Positions 8,842 through 17,927 of a stretch of DNA of 64,000 nucleotides are shown here, one piece after another. The DNA is from Arcticibacter sp. (lineage in GTDB: Bacteria; Bacteroidota; Bacteroidia; 2-12-FULL-35-15). The position numbers and the translations under genes were made by a program. The notes under the pieces were generated by a model. It had not been told where the DNA came from. It did no database searches and worked only from the letters and a program-made list of their open reading frames with translations. The stretch's first letter is position 1; the number at the start of each line of letters is the position of its first letter. The stretch covers positions 1-64,000 of the forward strand of contig JAJNQB010000019.1 in assembly GCA_021155045.1 (NCBI GenBank). The letters are read 5' to 3'.

Positions 8842-9825
8842 ATGAAAAATCTTGTAGCAAGCTTTTCTAAACAACTTAATGAAGCAATTTCTATCGGAGA
8901 AAAAGCATTGCTTTCTCCATCTCAAAATAATATTAAGAATGTTCTAATATGCGGCTTAGGAGGTTCTGGTATTGGCGGAAGTATTGTTTCTGAATTAGTT
9001 GCTTTAAGTGCAACAGTTCCTATTAGTGTTTCTAAAGGATATTTTATTCCTTCTTTTGTAAATGAGCATACCTTAGTTATTATTTCTTCGTATTCTGGTA
9101 ATACAGAAGAGACACTAAATTGTATGCAGCAAGCAATGGATAAAAAAGCGAAAATTGTTGGTGTTACTTCTGGCGGAAAAGTATTGGAAATTTGCAAAGC
9201 AAAAAAGTTTGATTGTATTATAGTTCCAGGAGAAATGCCTCCTCGAGCTTGTTTAGGCTATTCATTAACTCAATTGTTTTTTATTTTAAATTTTCATAAA
9301 ATAATTGGAGATACATTTAAAAATGAATTGCAAAATGCAATTAAATTAATTGATTTAGAAGAGACAAATATTATTGAAGATGCAAAATTAATTGCACAAA
9401 AAATAAATGGAAAAACACCGGTTATTTATGCAACTACATACAACGAAGGAGTAATGATTCGTTTTCGCCAACAACTAAACGAAAATGCAAAAATGCTTTG
9501 TTGGCACCAAATCATTCCGGAGATGAACCACAACGAGCTAGTTGGTTGGAGAGAAAAAAACGATAACCTTGCAGTTTTAATTTTTAGAGATAAGCAAGAA
9601 TATGAAAGAAATAATTTTAGAATAGAAATTAACAAAGAAACGATTTCAAAATACACATCCAATATTACTGAAATATATTCAAAAGGCGATTCTGCAATTG
9701 AAAGAGCAATTTATTTTATTCATCTTGGAGATTGGATTTCAGTTATACTTGCCGAGATGAGGGGTTTTGACGCAAATGAAATTGCTGTTATCAATCAATT
9801 GAAATCTGCACTCTCTAAATTTTAA
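8842..9825 (+). CDS. Bifunctional phosphoglucose/phosphomannose isomerase (SIS domain)
   Basis: Interconverts glucose-6-phosphate or mannose-6-phosphate with fructose-6-phosphate. I start it at ATG 8842 (327 residues, MKNLVASFSKQLNEA); an in-frame GTG at 8794 would add 16 residues but lies in the probable promoter. The first SIS domain has the glycine-rich loop CGLGGSGIGGSIVSE, the phosphosugar-binding SSYSGNTEET, and PGEMPPRACLGYS. The C-terminal SIS domain has PEMNHNELVGW and ends with the family-typical LGDWISVILAE. It is divergent from lysS. The next gene begins 13 bases after its stop, so the two may share a transcript. Confidence 0.85.
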   Translation: MKNLVASFSKQLNEAISIGEKALLSPSQNNIKNVLICGLGGSGIGGSIVSELVALSATVPISVSKGYFIPSFVNEHTLVIISSYSGNTEETLNCMQQAMDKKAKIVGVTSGGKVLEICKAKKFDCIIVPGEMPPRACLGYSLTQLFFILNFHKIIGDTFKNELQNAIKLIDLEETNIIEDAKLIAQKINGKTPVIYATTYNEGVMIRFRQQLNENAKMLCWHQIIPEMNHNELVGWREKNDNLAVLIFRDKQEYERNNFRIEINKETISKYTSNITEIYSKGDSAIERAIYFIHLGDWISVILAEMRGFDANEIAVINQLKSALSKF

Positions 9826-9838
9826 ATCTTTTTATTGA

Positions 9839-10243
9839 ATGAAAAAAGATATTACACCCCCCGCTGTTGAAGATATTGCAGTTGCTGTGGTTAAAGAACA
9901 AAACGATTTGTTGGAAGAAGAGTGGAATGTTTATCTAATTAATTTAAAAAAACAAAAACTAGAAGGAGTTCTTGTTACTTCTCAAGGTTATGGCTATTTT
10001 AATGAAGAGGATGTTAAAACATCAACGCTTAGGCATTTTTTAGATCAAGTTGAGCCACAAACATTCGTAAAAATTGAACCCATTGTTCAAAATTTATTTG
10101 GGTTGAATAATGAGTATTGGGTGAGTTTTTATATCAACAAATTGATGTATGATAAAAAATATATTTTCCTGCCAGAATCTATTAAAGAAGAAAATTTTAT
10201 TACCATTCCTTTGATAAATAAAAAAGGAGTAATGATTAAGTAA
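9839..10243 (+). CDS. Conserved hypothetical protein of Bacteroidota
   Basis: A 134-residue cytoplasmic protein with no signal peptide or membrane span. It contains EEWNVYLINLKKQKLEGVLVTSQGYG and later a QTFVKIEPIVQNLFGLNNEYWVSFYIN stretch, giving an alternating beta/alpha appearance. I recall similar proteins next to sugar-isomerase or metabolic genes in this phylum but know no function. The ATG at 9839 lies 13 bases after the isomerase stop, suggesting co-transcription. Confidence 0.7.
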   Translation: MKKDITPPAVEDIAVAVVKEQNDLLEEEWNVYLINLKKQKLEGVLVTSQGYGYFNEEDVKTSTLRHFLDQVEPQTFVKIEPIVQNLFGLNNEYWVSFYINKLMYDKKYIFLPESIKEENFITIPLINKKGVMIK

Positions 10244-10260
10244 AAAAGCATATCGAAAAT

Positions 10261-10288
10261 GAGATTCCTCTCTGCGGTCGGAATGACA
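10261..10288. repeat. Dispersed intergenic repeat (gagattcct...cggaatgaca type)
   Basis: This 28-bp stretch fills the short gap between the converging genes ending at 10243 and 10307. It begins gagattcctc and ends cggaatgaca. From memory it resembles a repeat very common between Bacteroidota genes. Only one copy is in this window. Confidence 0.5.
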
Positions 10289-10306
10289 ATTATAAAAATT
10301 TATCGG

Positions 10307-11590
10307 TTAAAAATACTTTTCTAAATCTTTACCGATATCTTTTCTGTAATATTTGCCTTTGTAATTTATTTTTTCTGCATTAGAAAAGGATTTCTGTAAT
10401 GCTTCATTCATTGTATTGCCAAAAGAAGTAATTGCCATTACTCGTCCTCCATTGGTAACCACAGCTGTTTCATTATGTTTTGTGCCGGCATGAAAAACAA
10501 TGCTGTCTTTTATATTTTCCAATCCCGTAATTTCGTCTCCTTTTTTATATTCTTCTGGATAACCACCTGCTACCAACATAACTGTAGTTGCAAAACGACT
10601 ATCCACTTCAAATGTTTTTTCATGTAAATTACTGTTAGCAACCCCTTGAAATAAATCGAGTAAATCAGATTTTATTCTCGGTAAAACAGCTTCCGTTTCT
10701 GGGTCTCCCATTCTTACATTATATTCAATTACAGAAGGGTTTCCATCACAATTCATCAACCCAATAAAAATAAATCCTTTATAGTTTATTCCTTCTTTTT
10801 TCAACCCATTTATAGTTGGGATGATTACAAGGCTTTCCACTTTTTTGATAAAATTTTCATCTGCAAAAGGAACAGGAGATATTGCACCCATTCCACCTGT
10901 ATTTAAACCAGTGTCGCCTTCTCCAATTCTTTTATAGTCTTTAGCGGCTGGCAAAATTTTGTACGAATTGCCATCTGTTAAAACAAAAACAGAAAGCTCA
11001 ATCCCTTGTAAAAATTCTTCAATCACAACTTTGGCTGAGGCATTGCCAAATTTTGCATTAGCAAGCATCTCTGTTAATTCTTTTTTTGCTTCTTCTAAGG
11101 TAGTAGGTATCACAACTCCTTTTCCTGCGGCTAAACCATCTGCTTTTAAAACGTAGGGCGGCTCAAGAGTTTCTAAAAATTTTAAACCTTCGGCTAATAT
11201 TTCTTTGGTAAATGTTTCGTAACGAGCAGTAGGAATATTATGGCGAACCATAAATTGTTTCGAAAAATCTTTACTGCCTTCTAATTGTGCTCCATCTTTT
11301 TGAGGACCAATAACAGGAATGTTTTTTAATTCAACGTCATTTAAAAAAAAGTCATGAATTCCTTTTACCAAAGGATCTTCAGGACCAACAACAACCATGT
11401 TGATATTGTTTTCAAGAACAAATTTTTTGATGGATTCAAAATCTGTTGCAGCAATATCAACATTTTTTCCAACAGATGCAGTGCCCGCATTCCCTGGCGC
11501 GATATATAAATTTTTTATTTTTTTACTTTGTGATAATTTCCAAGCAAAAGCATGCTCTCTTCCTCCAGACCCAATAATTAGTAAGTTCAT
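10307..11590 (-). CDS. purD: Phosphoribosylamine-glycine ligase (GARS)
   Basis: Second step of purine synthesis: joins glycine to 5-phosphoribosylamine using ATP. The ATG at 11590 gives 427 residues beginning MNLLIIGSGGREHAFAWKL, the usual GARS N-terminus; a longer frame from 11644 adds 18 residues unlike the family. The ATP-grasp region holds PYVLKADGLAAGKGVVI (about residue 140), TGGMGAISP, and YNVRMGDPETEAVLPR near residue 290. The GARS C-terminal domain follows (VAGGYPEEYKKG). It stands alone and converges with the small gene upstream on the plus strand. Confidence 0.95.
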   Translation of the reverse strand: MNLLIIGSGGREHAFAWKLSQSKKIKNLYIAPGNAGTASVGKNVDIAATDFESIKKFVLENNINMVVVGPEDPLVKGIHDFFLNDVELKNIPVIGPQKDGAQLEGSKDFSKQFMVRHNIPTARYETFTKEILAEGLKFLETLEPPYVLKADGLAAGKGVVIPTTLEEAKKELTEMLANAKFGNASAKVVIEEFLQGIELSVFVLTDGNSYKILPAAKDYKRIGEGDTGLNTGGMGAISPVPFADENFIKKVESLVIIPTINGLKKEGINYKGFIFIGLMNCDGNPSVIEYNVRMGDPETEAVLPRIKSDLLDLFQGVANSNLHEKTFEVDSRFATTVMLVAGGYPEEYKKGDEITGLENIKDSIVFHAGTKHNETAVVTNGGRVMAITSFGNTMNEALQKSFSNAEKINYKGKYYRKDIGKDLEKYF

Positions 11591-11718
11591 AATCAAAAAT
11601 ATTTTTGCAAAGAAACAAAAAACTTTTGACTGTATTTTGTTCAAATAATTAGAAATATAAATTGTTTCCTTTTATGATAACTTCGTACCTTAGTATTCAA
11701 ATCAAAAATTATCAAAAA

Positions 11719-12240
11719 ATGATAACACGTCCTTTTAATTTCAAAAAATGGATTGACGAAAATCGTCATCTTCTGAAACCACCAGTAGGAAACAAAGTTG
11801 TTTATGAAAACACAGAATTTATTGTTATGGTGGTAGGCGGACCAAATTCAAGAAAAGATTATCATTACAATGAAAGCGAAGAATTTTTTTATCAACTAGA
11901 AGGAGATATTGTTGTTAAAATTCAAGAAGATGGCAAAGCAGTAGAAGTGCCGATTAAAGAAGGGGATATATTTTTATTGCCTCCACGAGTTCCGCATAAT
12001 CCAGGGAGAGGAGCAAATACCATTGGTTTGGTAATGGAACGAAAAAGAAGGTCTGACGAAAAAGATGGCTTGCTTTGGTTTTGTGAAAAATGTAACAATA
12101 AATTATTTGAAAAATATTTTACGCTGACAAATATTATGACGCAGTTTCAAGAAACATTTTCTGAATTTTATGGGAATGAAAAATTGCGCACTTGTTCTAA
12201 GTGTAATCACATAATGGAGCCTCCTACTGTGATTAAATAA
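11719..12240 (+). CDS. nbaC: 3-hydroxyanthranilate 3,4-dioxygenase
   Basis: Opens the ring of 3-hydroxyanthranilate in the kynurenine branch of tryptophan breakdown, giving 2-amino-3-carboxymuconate semialdehyde. I use ATG 11719 (173 residues, MITRPFNFKKWIDENRHLLK), which matches the family start; a frame from 11662 adds 19 atypical residues. The cupin core has the iron ligands in YHYNESEEFFYQLEGD and the second cupin motif PPRVPHNP. Two CxxC pairs near the C-terminus (CEKC and CSKC) form the rubredoxin-like iron site of bacterial enzymes. The aldehyde dehydrogenase that could act next begins 14 bases downstream. Confidence 0.9.
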   Translation: MITRPFNFKKWIDENRHLLKPPVGNKVVYENTEFIVMVVGGPNSRKDYHYNESEEFFYQLEGDIVVKIQEDGKAVEVPIKEGDIFLLPPRVPHNPGRGANTIGLVMERKRRSDEKDGLLWFCEKCNNKLFEKYFTLTNIMTQFQETFSEFYGNEKLRTCSKCNHIMEPPTVIK

Positions 12241-12254
12241 ATAGAAAGATACTG

Positions 12255-13700
12255 ATGCAAAAAATAAAAAATTATATAAATGGGGAATTGGTAGAACCGG
12301 CTTCAAAAACATATATTGATAATTATAATCCTGCAATAGGAAAAGTATATTCATTGATTCCCGATTCGGATGAAAAAGATGTTGAAATAGCAACAAAAGC
12401 AGCTATTGATGCTTTCCCGATGTGGAGCAATACTTCAAAAGATGAACGCTCTAAAGTAATGCTTAAAATTTCTGAATTGATAGAAAAAAATTTAGACCGC
12501 CTTGCAATTGCTGAATCAATAGACAATGGCAAACCTGTTTCTCTTGCCAAAACAGTGGATATTCCAAGAGCCGCAGCAAACTTTCATTTTTATGCAACAG
12601 GAATTTTGCATTTTGCTTCAGAGAGCCATTCTATGGAAAACAGTGCAATCAATTATACATTAAGAACCCCTGTTGGTGTTGCAGGTTGTATATCTCCTTG
12701 GAATTTACCACTGTATTTGTTTACCTGGAAAATTGCACCGGCAATAGCTGCAGGAAATTGTGTTGTTGCAAAGCCTTCTGAAATAACACCTATGACTGCT
12801 TATTTGCTTTCTGAATTATGTATAGAAGCAGGGCTGCCAAAAGGTGTTTTAAATATCGTTCATGGCTATGGACATAAGGTTGGTGCTGCAATCACAGCAC
12901 ATCCTAAAATACCTTTAATATCATTTACAGGAGGCACTAAAACGGGTGCAGAAATAGCAAGAGTGGCTGCGCCAATGTTTAAAAAGCTTTCGCTTGAGCT
13001 GGGAGGAAAAAATCCAAACATCATTTTTGCAGATTGTGATTTCGATAAAATGATAAAAACTACTTTACATTCTTCGTTTGCTAATCAAGGACAAATTTGT
13101 TTGTGCGGTTCTCGTATAATGGTAGAAAGAAGCATTTATGAAAAATTTAAAAATAAGTTTGTTGAAGAAACAAAAAAATTAAAAGTTGGAAACCCAGCAT
13201 CTCCAGAAAGCAAATTAGGTGCAGTAGTTTCTAAATCTCACATGGAAAAAATTCTTTCTTATATTGATTTAGCAAGACAAGAAGGAGGAACAATATTATG
13301 TGGAGGCAACCAAGTTAAGTTAGAAGGCGAATTTTCGGAAGGATATTTTATTGCACCTACAATAATTGAAGGGCTAACTTATGATTGCAGAACAAATCAA
13401 GAAGAAATATTTGGACCTGTTGTAACTATTATGCCATTTGATACAGAAGCAGAAGCATTGCTATATGCTAATAGTACGCAATACGGTTTAGCATCGGTAG
13501 TGTGGACAGAAAACTTAACCAAAGCACATAGAATAGCCAATCAAATTCATGCAGGAATAGTGTGGGTAAACTGCTGGCTGGTACGTGATTTACGTACACC
13601 ATTTGGTGGTGTGAAAAGTTCGGGTGTTGGACGTGAAGGAGGTTTTGAAGCACTTGATTTTTTTACGGAACCTAAAAATGTATGTATTAAACTAAACTAG
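12255..13700 (+). CDS. Aldehyde dehydrogenase, probably 2-aminomuconic semialdehyde dehydrogenase
   Basis: An NAD(P)-dependent aldehyde dehydrogenase of 481 residues, the usual length. The coenzyme-binding region has ISPWNLPLYLFTWKIAPAIA and FTGGTKTGAEIA. The catalytic glutamate lies in LELGGKNPNIIF, and the nucleophilic cysteine in GQICLCGSRI, near residue 280. The C-terminal PFGGVKSSGVGREGG is typical. Placement right behind the 3-hydroxyanthranilate dioxygenase argues for the 2-aminomuconic or hydroxymuconic semialdehyde type. The decarboxylase needed between the two steps is not in this window. Substrate assignment is from context. Confidence 0.85.
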   Translation: MQKIKNYINGELVEPASKTYIDNYNPAIGKVYSLIPDSDEKDVEIATKAAIDAFPMWSNTSKDERSKVMLKISELIEKNLDRLAIAESIDNGKPVSLAKTVDIPRAAANFHFYATGILHFASESHSMENSAINYTLRTPVGVAGCISPWNLPLYLFTWKIAPAIAAGNCVVAKPSEITPMTAYLLSELCIEAGLPKGVLNIVHGYGHKVGAAITAHPKIPLISFTGGTKTGAEIARVAAPMFKKLSLELGGKNPNIIFADCDFDKMIKTTLHSSFANQGQICLCGSRIMVERSIYEKFKNKFVEETKKLKVGNPASPESKLGAVVSKSHMEKILSYIDLARQEGGTILCGGNQVKLEGEFSEGYFIAPTIIEGLTYDCRTNQEEIFGPVVTIMPFDTEAEALLYANSTQYGLASVVWTENLTKAHRIANQIHAGIVWVNCWLVRDLRTPFGGVKSSGVGREGGFEALDFFTEPKNVCIKLN

Positions 13701-13806
13701 TACCGATAGTGCATTTGTAATTTTTGATTTCATCAGCTTAAACAATTGCAACATCGGCATTATACAAAAACAGATTAGTGTAATTTATAATAGCTAATGG
13801 TATAAA

Positions 13807-14493
13807 ATGAAATTTAGTTTATCAAAAAAAGTATTTACACTACTCATTTTTTTCTTGATACTTTCTTATTTAATAAAAGCCCAACCAGCGCTTGATACTA
13901 TAAAATGGGCTTTTCAACAAAATCCTCATTTGTTTGCGAAGCTCGACACAAGAAATTCTTTTATTGAAAACAGTAGGGCAAAAATATTTGGAGTAAAAAT
14001 TGGGTTAAATTTTGGAAAAAGAGTGCACATTGGTATTGGTTATAATCAACTATACCCTCCAGCACGAGATTTTGACTCCTATTATTACTTTAAAAAATCA
14101 GCTAATAAAATAGATAGCGTAACTTCTCGTTTGCGGTTGTTTTATATTTCAACACATATTGAATATATATTTTATCAAACAAAACATTGGGAATTGAGTA
14201 TTCCCTTACAAATTGGCATTGGAAAATCATACTATGTTTATAGTATTTTAAACAAAAAAGGAAGAACACAAGAAAATTGGAACTTTATTTATGAACCCGC
14301 AGTTTCGGTAGAATATAAAATTGTGAAATGGATTGGAGTGGGTGCCGATGTTGGTTTTCGATTTGCAATAACGAATGATAGAAAAATAAATCAAAAATTT
14401 AATTCGCCAACATATGCCTTTAAACTTTTGATTTATTACAATGAAATTTTTAAATCTATTTTTCCAAATAACAAACTTTCAAAGAATATGTGA
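13807..14493 (+). CDS. Probable outer-membrane beta-barrel protein, function unknown
   Basis: A 228-residue protein with a signal peptide (hydrophobic residues ~8-24, cleavage near LIKAQ). The mature part shows alternating hydrophobic strands rich in Tyr and Phe (RVHIGIGYNQLYP, WELSIPLQIGIGKSYYVYS, WIGVGADVGFRFAI), as in small outer-membrane barrels. No catalytic motif is visible. It has its own 106-base upstream gap and converges with the M42 peptidase gene, ending 1 base away from it. I do not recognise a named family. Confidence 0.7.
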   Translation: MKFSLSKKVFTLLIFFLILSYLIKAQPALDTIKWAFQQNPHLFAKLDTRNSFIENSRAKIFGVKIGLNFGKRVHIGIGYNQLYPPARDFDSYYYFKKSANKIDSVTSRLRLFYISTHIEYIFYQTKHWELSIPLQIGIGKSYYVYSILNKKGRTQENWNFIYEPAVSVEYKIVKWIGVGADVGFRFAITNDRKINQKFNSPTYAFKLLIYYNEIFKSIFPNNKLSKNM

Positions 14494-14494
14494 G

Positions 14495-15541
14495 TTATTT
14501 AAAACTCCAGTCAAATTTTTCTAAATCTAAAATGCAGTTTTTTAGTAAATCAATGCTTGATCTAATATCTGATTTATCAGCCATTTCAATTACTTGATGA
14601 ATATGGCGGGTTGGAATAGAAACAGCTCCAGAAATTGAACCGCCTGGCGTCATACGTTGAATTCCTGCTGTATCGGTGCCTCCAGCGGGAAGAATTTCCA
14701 TTTGATATTTTATTTTGTGTTTTTCTGCTGTTTGCTTCATGTATTTCACCATTCTGTAATCGCAGATTGTAGAGGAATCCATAATTTTTATAGCAACACC
14801 ATTCCCAAGTTTTGTAACCACTTCATAAGCTTTTGCTCCAGGAACATCAAAGGCGATTGTGGTGTCTAATCCGAAACCAAAATCAGGTTGTATTTGTAAT
14901 GCAGCAGCATTTGCTCCACGAATCCCAACCTCTTCTTGAACAGTAAATACTGCATATACATCGTAAGGAGAATTTTTTAATTCACGCAAGGTTTCGATAA
15001 GAATAAATACAGAAACACGATTATCAATTGATTTACAATTTACGCAATTGCCCATTTCTATTAACTCTCTTTGACGAGTAACGGTATCACCAACAGTCAC
15101 AATTTTTTCAACTTCTTTTTTACTCAATCCTAAATCAATAAAGTAATCTCCGATTGGAACAACTTTTTCTCTTTCTGCTGGAGTCATAACATGAATTGGT
15201 TTGGAGCCCATAACTCCTATCACATCTTTTTTTCCATGAACAATAACTCTCTGTGCAGTAAGTGTTTTTGGGTCAAATCCTCCAAGAGGAATAAAACGTA
15301 AAAATCCATTTTCATCAATATGTGTTATAATAAATCCTATCTCATCCATGTGAGCGGCAATCATAACTTTTTTGTTTTTTTTACCCTTTTTAAATGCAGT
15401 AACATTTCCCATGTTATCAATGCTTATCTTGTCGGAAAGTTTTTTTACTTCGCGAAGAACAATTTCTCTTACTCTTTGTTCGTGTCCTGGAGCGCCTGCT
15501 ACTTCACAAATTTCTTTTAATAATTTTATGTTTATGCTCAT
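14495..15541 (-). CDS. M42-family metallopeptidase (aminopeptidase/endoglucanase family)
   Basis: A cytoplasmic di-metal peptidase of 348 residues, the normal length. Metal and catalytic sites are visible in order: AAHMDEIGFIITH (first His/Asp, near residue 65), CKSIDNRVSVF (bridging Asp), VQEEVGIRGANAAA (catalytic Glu pair), GLDTTIAFDVPGA, and TRHIHQVIEM near the C-terminus. The family usually forms a dodecamer that trims peptides. It is the last gene of a minus-strand run (17494-14495), 18 bases after pyruvate kinase. The exact substrate is not readable. Confidence 0.88.
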   Translation of the reverse strand: MSINIKLLKEICEVAGAPGHEQRVREIVLREVKKLSDKISIDNMGNVTAFKKGKKNKKVMIAAHMDEIGFIITHIDENGFLRFIPLGGFDPKTLTAQRVIVHGKKDVIGVMGSKPIHVMTPAEREKVVPIGDYFIDLGLSKKEVEKIVTVGDTVTRQRELIEMGNCVNCKSIDNRVSVFILIETLRELKNSPYDVYAVFTVQEEVGIRGANAAALQIQPDFGFGLDTTIAFDVPGAKAYEVVTKLGNGVAIKIMDSSTICDYRMVKYMKQTAEKHKIKYQMEILPAGGTDTAGIQRMTPGGSISGAVSIPTRHIHQVIEMADKSDIRSSIDLLKNCILDLEKFDWSFK

Positions 15542-15559
15542 TTCTTTATTTTTTTAAAA

Positions 15560-16993
15560 TTAATCTACAGCGGAAAGTTTAATCATGTTTGACTTTCCTT
15601 TTTCACTTAATGGAATACTTGCAATATTGATTATTAAATCGTTTGTTTTTACCATACCGCTTTTTTTCAAAATAAATTTAATATCGGCAATTGTATGGTC
15701 GGTACTAATGTTTTTATCATAATAAAATCCTTGAACACCCCAAACAAGATTAAGCGTTGTTAAAATATCGTAGTTGTCGGTAAACACAAATATTTTTGCT
15801 TTTGGTCGGTGGCTGGATAATTTAAATGCCGTATATCCAGAATGTGTCATCGTTACAATAGCAGCGGCACCTGTTCTTTGAGCCATTTTGGAAGCGGTAT
15901 AACAAATAGAATCTGAAAGAAATCTATCGTTGTGTAAATCAACTTCTGGAGCTGCATTGTCTCTGTTGTAAATATCGCTTTCTTGTTCTACATGTTCAAT
16001 AATTTTTGTCATTGCTTCAACAACTTTTGCTGGATGATTCCCAACAGACGTTTCTCCGCTCAACATTACAGCATCTGCGCCATCCATCACGCTATTGGCA
16101 ACATCATTTACTTCGGCTCTTGATGGGCTAATGTTTGTAATCATACTTTCCATCATTTGAGTAGCAATGATAACAGGCTTAGATTGTTCCAAACATTTTC
16201 TTACCAGCATTTTTTGTATTACAGGAACTTGTTGCATTGGAATTTCAACACCCAAATCTCCCCGAGCAACCATTAAAGCATCCGTTTCTTTAATAATGTT
16301 ATCAATATCTTTAATTGCTTCTGGTTTTTCAATCTTAGCAACAACTCTTGTTCTGAGTTTTTGATTAAAATTTGCGATTATATGTTTTAACTCAATAATA
16401 TCAGCAGCAGAACGAACAAACGAAAGTCCAATCCAATCGACATGATTTGTCAAAGCAAAATCCAAATCTTTTAAATCTTTTTCTGTTAAACAAGGAAGAG
16501 AAACTTTTGTATTAGGAAGATTTACACCTTTTTTTGAAGATAATATTCCGCCATGTGCTATCAATGCTTTTACTTCATTTTTCCCATTCGACTCCAAAAC
16601 CCTTAACACTAGTTTTCCATCATCAATTAAAATATTTTCTCCTACTTGTACATCTTTTGGAAACTGAGGGTAAGTGATATAAATACGTTTAGCTGTTCCT
16701 ATGCATTCTTCTGTTGTTATAATGATTTCATGATTTGCAACTAATTCAACGCTATTATTTTCAACTGTTCCAATTCTCAATTTAGGTCCTTGTAAATCGG
16801 CTAGGATTGCCGTATGTGTTCCCAAATTTTTATTAATTGTTCTGATTGCATTTATTTGAGATAGTACATTTTCATAAGAGCCATGCGAAAAATTTATTCT
16901 ACAAACATCTGCACCAGCTTTTATCATTTCCTCGATTACTTCAATTGAAGATGAAGCAGGACCAAGTGTTGCAACAATTTTTGTTCTTTTCAT
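15560..16993 (-). CDS. pyk: Pyruvate kinase
   Basis: Final glycolytic step: phosphoenolpyruvate and ADP to pyruvate and ATP. The 477-residue protein starts MKRTKIVATLGPASSS. It has the substrate and metal-binding INFSHGSYEN, the active-site MVARGDLGVEIPMQQVP (near residue 245), and ATQMMESMI. The C-terminal allosteric domain includes AIVTMTHSGYTAFKLSSHRP. It sits 18 bases downstream of the IPExxxVDY gene and 18 bases upstream of the M42 peptidase, a likely operon. The neighbouring IPExxxVDY gene is an association I recall from other Bacteroidota. Confidence 0.96.
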   Translation of the reverse strand: MKRTKIVATLGPASSSIEVIEEMIKAGADVCRINFSHGSYENVLSQINAIRTINKNLGTHTAILADLQGPKLRIGTVENNSVELVANHEIIITTEECIGTAKRIYITYPQFPKDVQVGENILIDDGKLVLRVLESNGKNEVKALIAHGGILSSKKGVNLPNTKVSLPCLTEKDLKDLDFALTNHVDWIGLSFVRSAADIIELKHIIANFNQKLRTRVVAKIEKPEAIKDIDNIIKETDALMVARGDLGVEIPMQQVPVIQKMLVRKCLEQSKPVIIATQMMESMITNISPSRAEVNDVANSVMDGADAVMLSGETSVGNHPAKVVEAMTKIIEHVEQESDIYNRDNAAPEVDLHNDRFLSDSICYTASKMAQRTGAAAIVTMTHSGYTAFKLSSHRPKAKIFVFTDNYDILTTLNLVWGVQGFYYDKNISTDHTIADIKFILKKSGMVKTNDLIINIASIPLSEKGKSNMIKLSAVD

Positions 16994-17011
16994 ATATAAA
17001 TAATTTGTTCT

Positions 17012-17494
17012 TTAAAATACTAAATTTTGTTTCGACCGCAAACTTTTTACATCAATTCTGATGGCGGTTTGTACGTTTTCAATTTCTTTTATTTTTGAAA
17101 TCGAATTTTCAACTTCGTCATCGCTTAAATCTCCTTTGATGATATAAAAGTAATTGAATTGTTTAAGTTCTGGCAATAAAAAATCAGTATCACTTTCTGT
17201 ATTATTCAATTCGCCAAATAAATTTGTTTCTTTTGTAATCAATTCTTTATTTTCACTAGTGTTTGCAAGCACAACATAATCAGTAAACATCTCTTTGTCT
17301 CTAAACAAATAAAACGAAAAAAAAGAAGGTGTTTTTTGTTTTTTATTTTTTATTTCGAGAGGCTCTTGTTTAACTAAATTTAATTTGAAAGCGTTATTTA
17401 ATCTCCAACAAAAACGGTAGTCTTTTTCGTGTGAAGATATTCCAACCAGTATAAAATCAAAATCGTATTCTATTTCAAGGGTATGTTTTGCCAA
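17012..17494 (-). CDS. IPExxxVDY-family protein (variant LPExxxFNY)
   Basis: A small cytoplasmic protein of 160 residues, function unknown. The family is named after an IPExxxVDY motif; here it reads LPELKQFNY at about residues 111-119. The neighbourhood (directly upstream of pyk) supports the assignment. No ATG is available: a TAA lies three codons before the chosen TTG at 17494 (giving MAKHTLEIEYDFDF), so the gene appears to use TTG. An ATT two codons earlier is the only other option near the 5' end. No signal peptide or membrane span. Confidence 0.75.
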   Translation of the reverse strand: MAKHTLEIEYDFDFILVGISSHEKDYRFCWRLNNAFKLNLVKQEPLEIKNKKQKTPSFFSFYLFRDKEMFTDYVVLANTSENKELITKETNLFGELNNTESDTDFLLPELKQFNYFYIIKGDLSDDEVENSISKIKEIENVQTAIRIDVKSLRSKQNLVF

Positions 17495-17570
17495 GCCAAT
17501 TTAATTAAGGTGTAAAGTTAAAAATGTAAAATGAAAATAAAGGTATAATAAGGTTAATTTATGACATAAA

Positions 17571-17597
17571 AAAAGCTCCACTAATTGCGGAGCTTTT
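17571..17597. terminator. Rho-independent terminator of the small lipoprotein gene
   Basis: A stem of aaaagctcc and ggagctttt around the loop actaattgc, with T runs on the minus strand, lies about 20 bases after the lipoprotein stop at 17617. Confidence 0.75.
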
Positions 17598-17616
17598 AAA
17601 TAATGAAAGAAAAAAA

Positions 17617-17838
17617 TTAGTGTTTTTCTTCAGTAGCTGGAGCTTCTGTAGCAGCAGCGTTAGTGTCAGTTGGAGTAGCTTCCATAGCTGCTTCCATACC
17701 TGCACTAGCAACTTTAGCCAATGAATCAGCCATTGCTTGCATTTCAGCTTCAATTTTCTTTTTTTCTTCTTCGCTTGGTCCACAAGCAACGATTGTCATT
17801 GCTGTACCTACAAGCATTAATGCGAATAATTTTTTCAT
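17617..17838 (-). CDS. Small alanine/glutamate-rich lipoprotein
   Basis: A 73-residue predicted lipoprotein. From ATG 17838 it reads MKKLFALMLVGTAMTIVACG, with a lipobox (TIVAC) whose cysteine is residue 19. The mature part is a charged helix (EEEKKKIEAEMQAMADSL) followed by an Ala/Thr/Glu-rich tail. An upstream in-frame ATG at 17883 would add 15 non-signal-like residues and lies on the promoter element, so I reject it. It is monocistronic with its own promoter and terminator, which suggests strong expression. Function unknown. Confidence 0.75.
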   Translation of the reverse strand: MKKLFALMLVGTAMTIVACGPSEEEKKKIEAEMQAMADSLAKVASAGMEAAMEATPTDTNAAATEAPATEEKH

Positions 17839-17880
17839 TTTTGTTTGTGATTTTTTAGTTAGTATATTAATATCTGGTCG

Positions 17881-17888
17881 CAAAGGTA
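17881..17888 (-). promoter_or_regulatory. Bacteroidota -7 element (TACCTTTG) of the small lipoprotein
   Basis: TACCTTTG on the minus strand fits TAnnTTTG exactly, about 42 bases before the ATG at 17838. It excludes the longer 17883 start, which would lie upstream of the transcription start. Confidence 0.5.
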
Positions 17889-17927
17889 AAAAAAATAATT
17901 TACCCTACAAACTTAATATTTTGGGTA

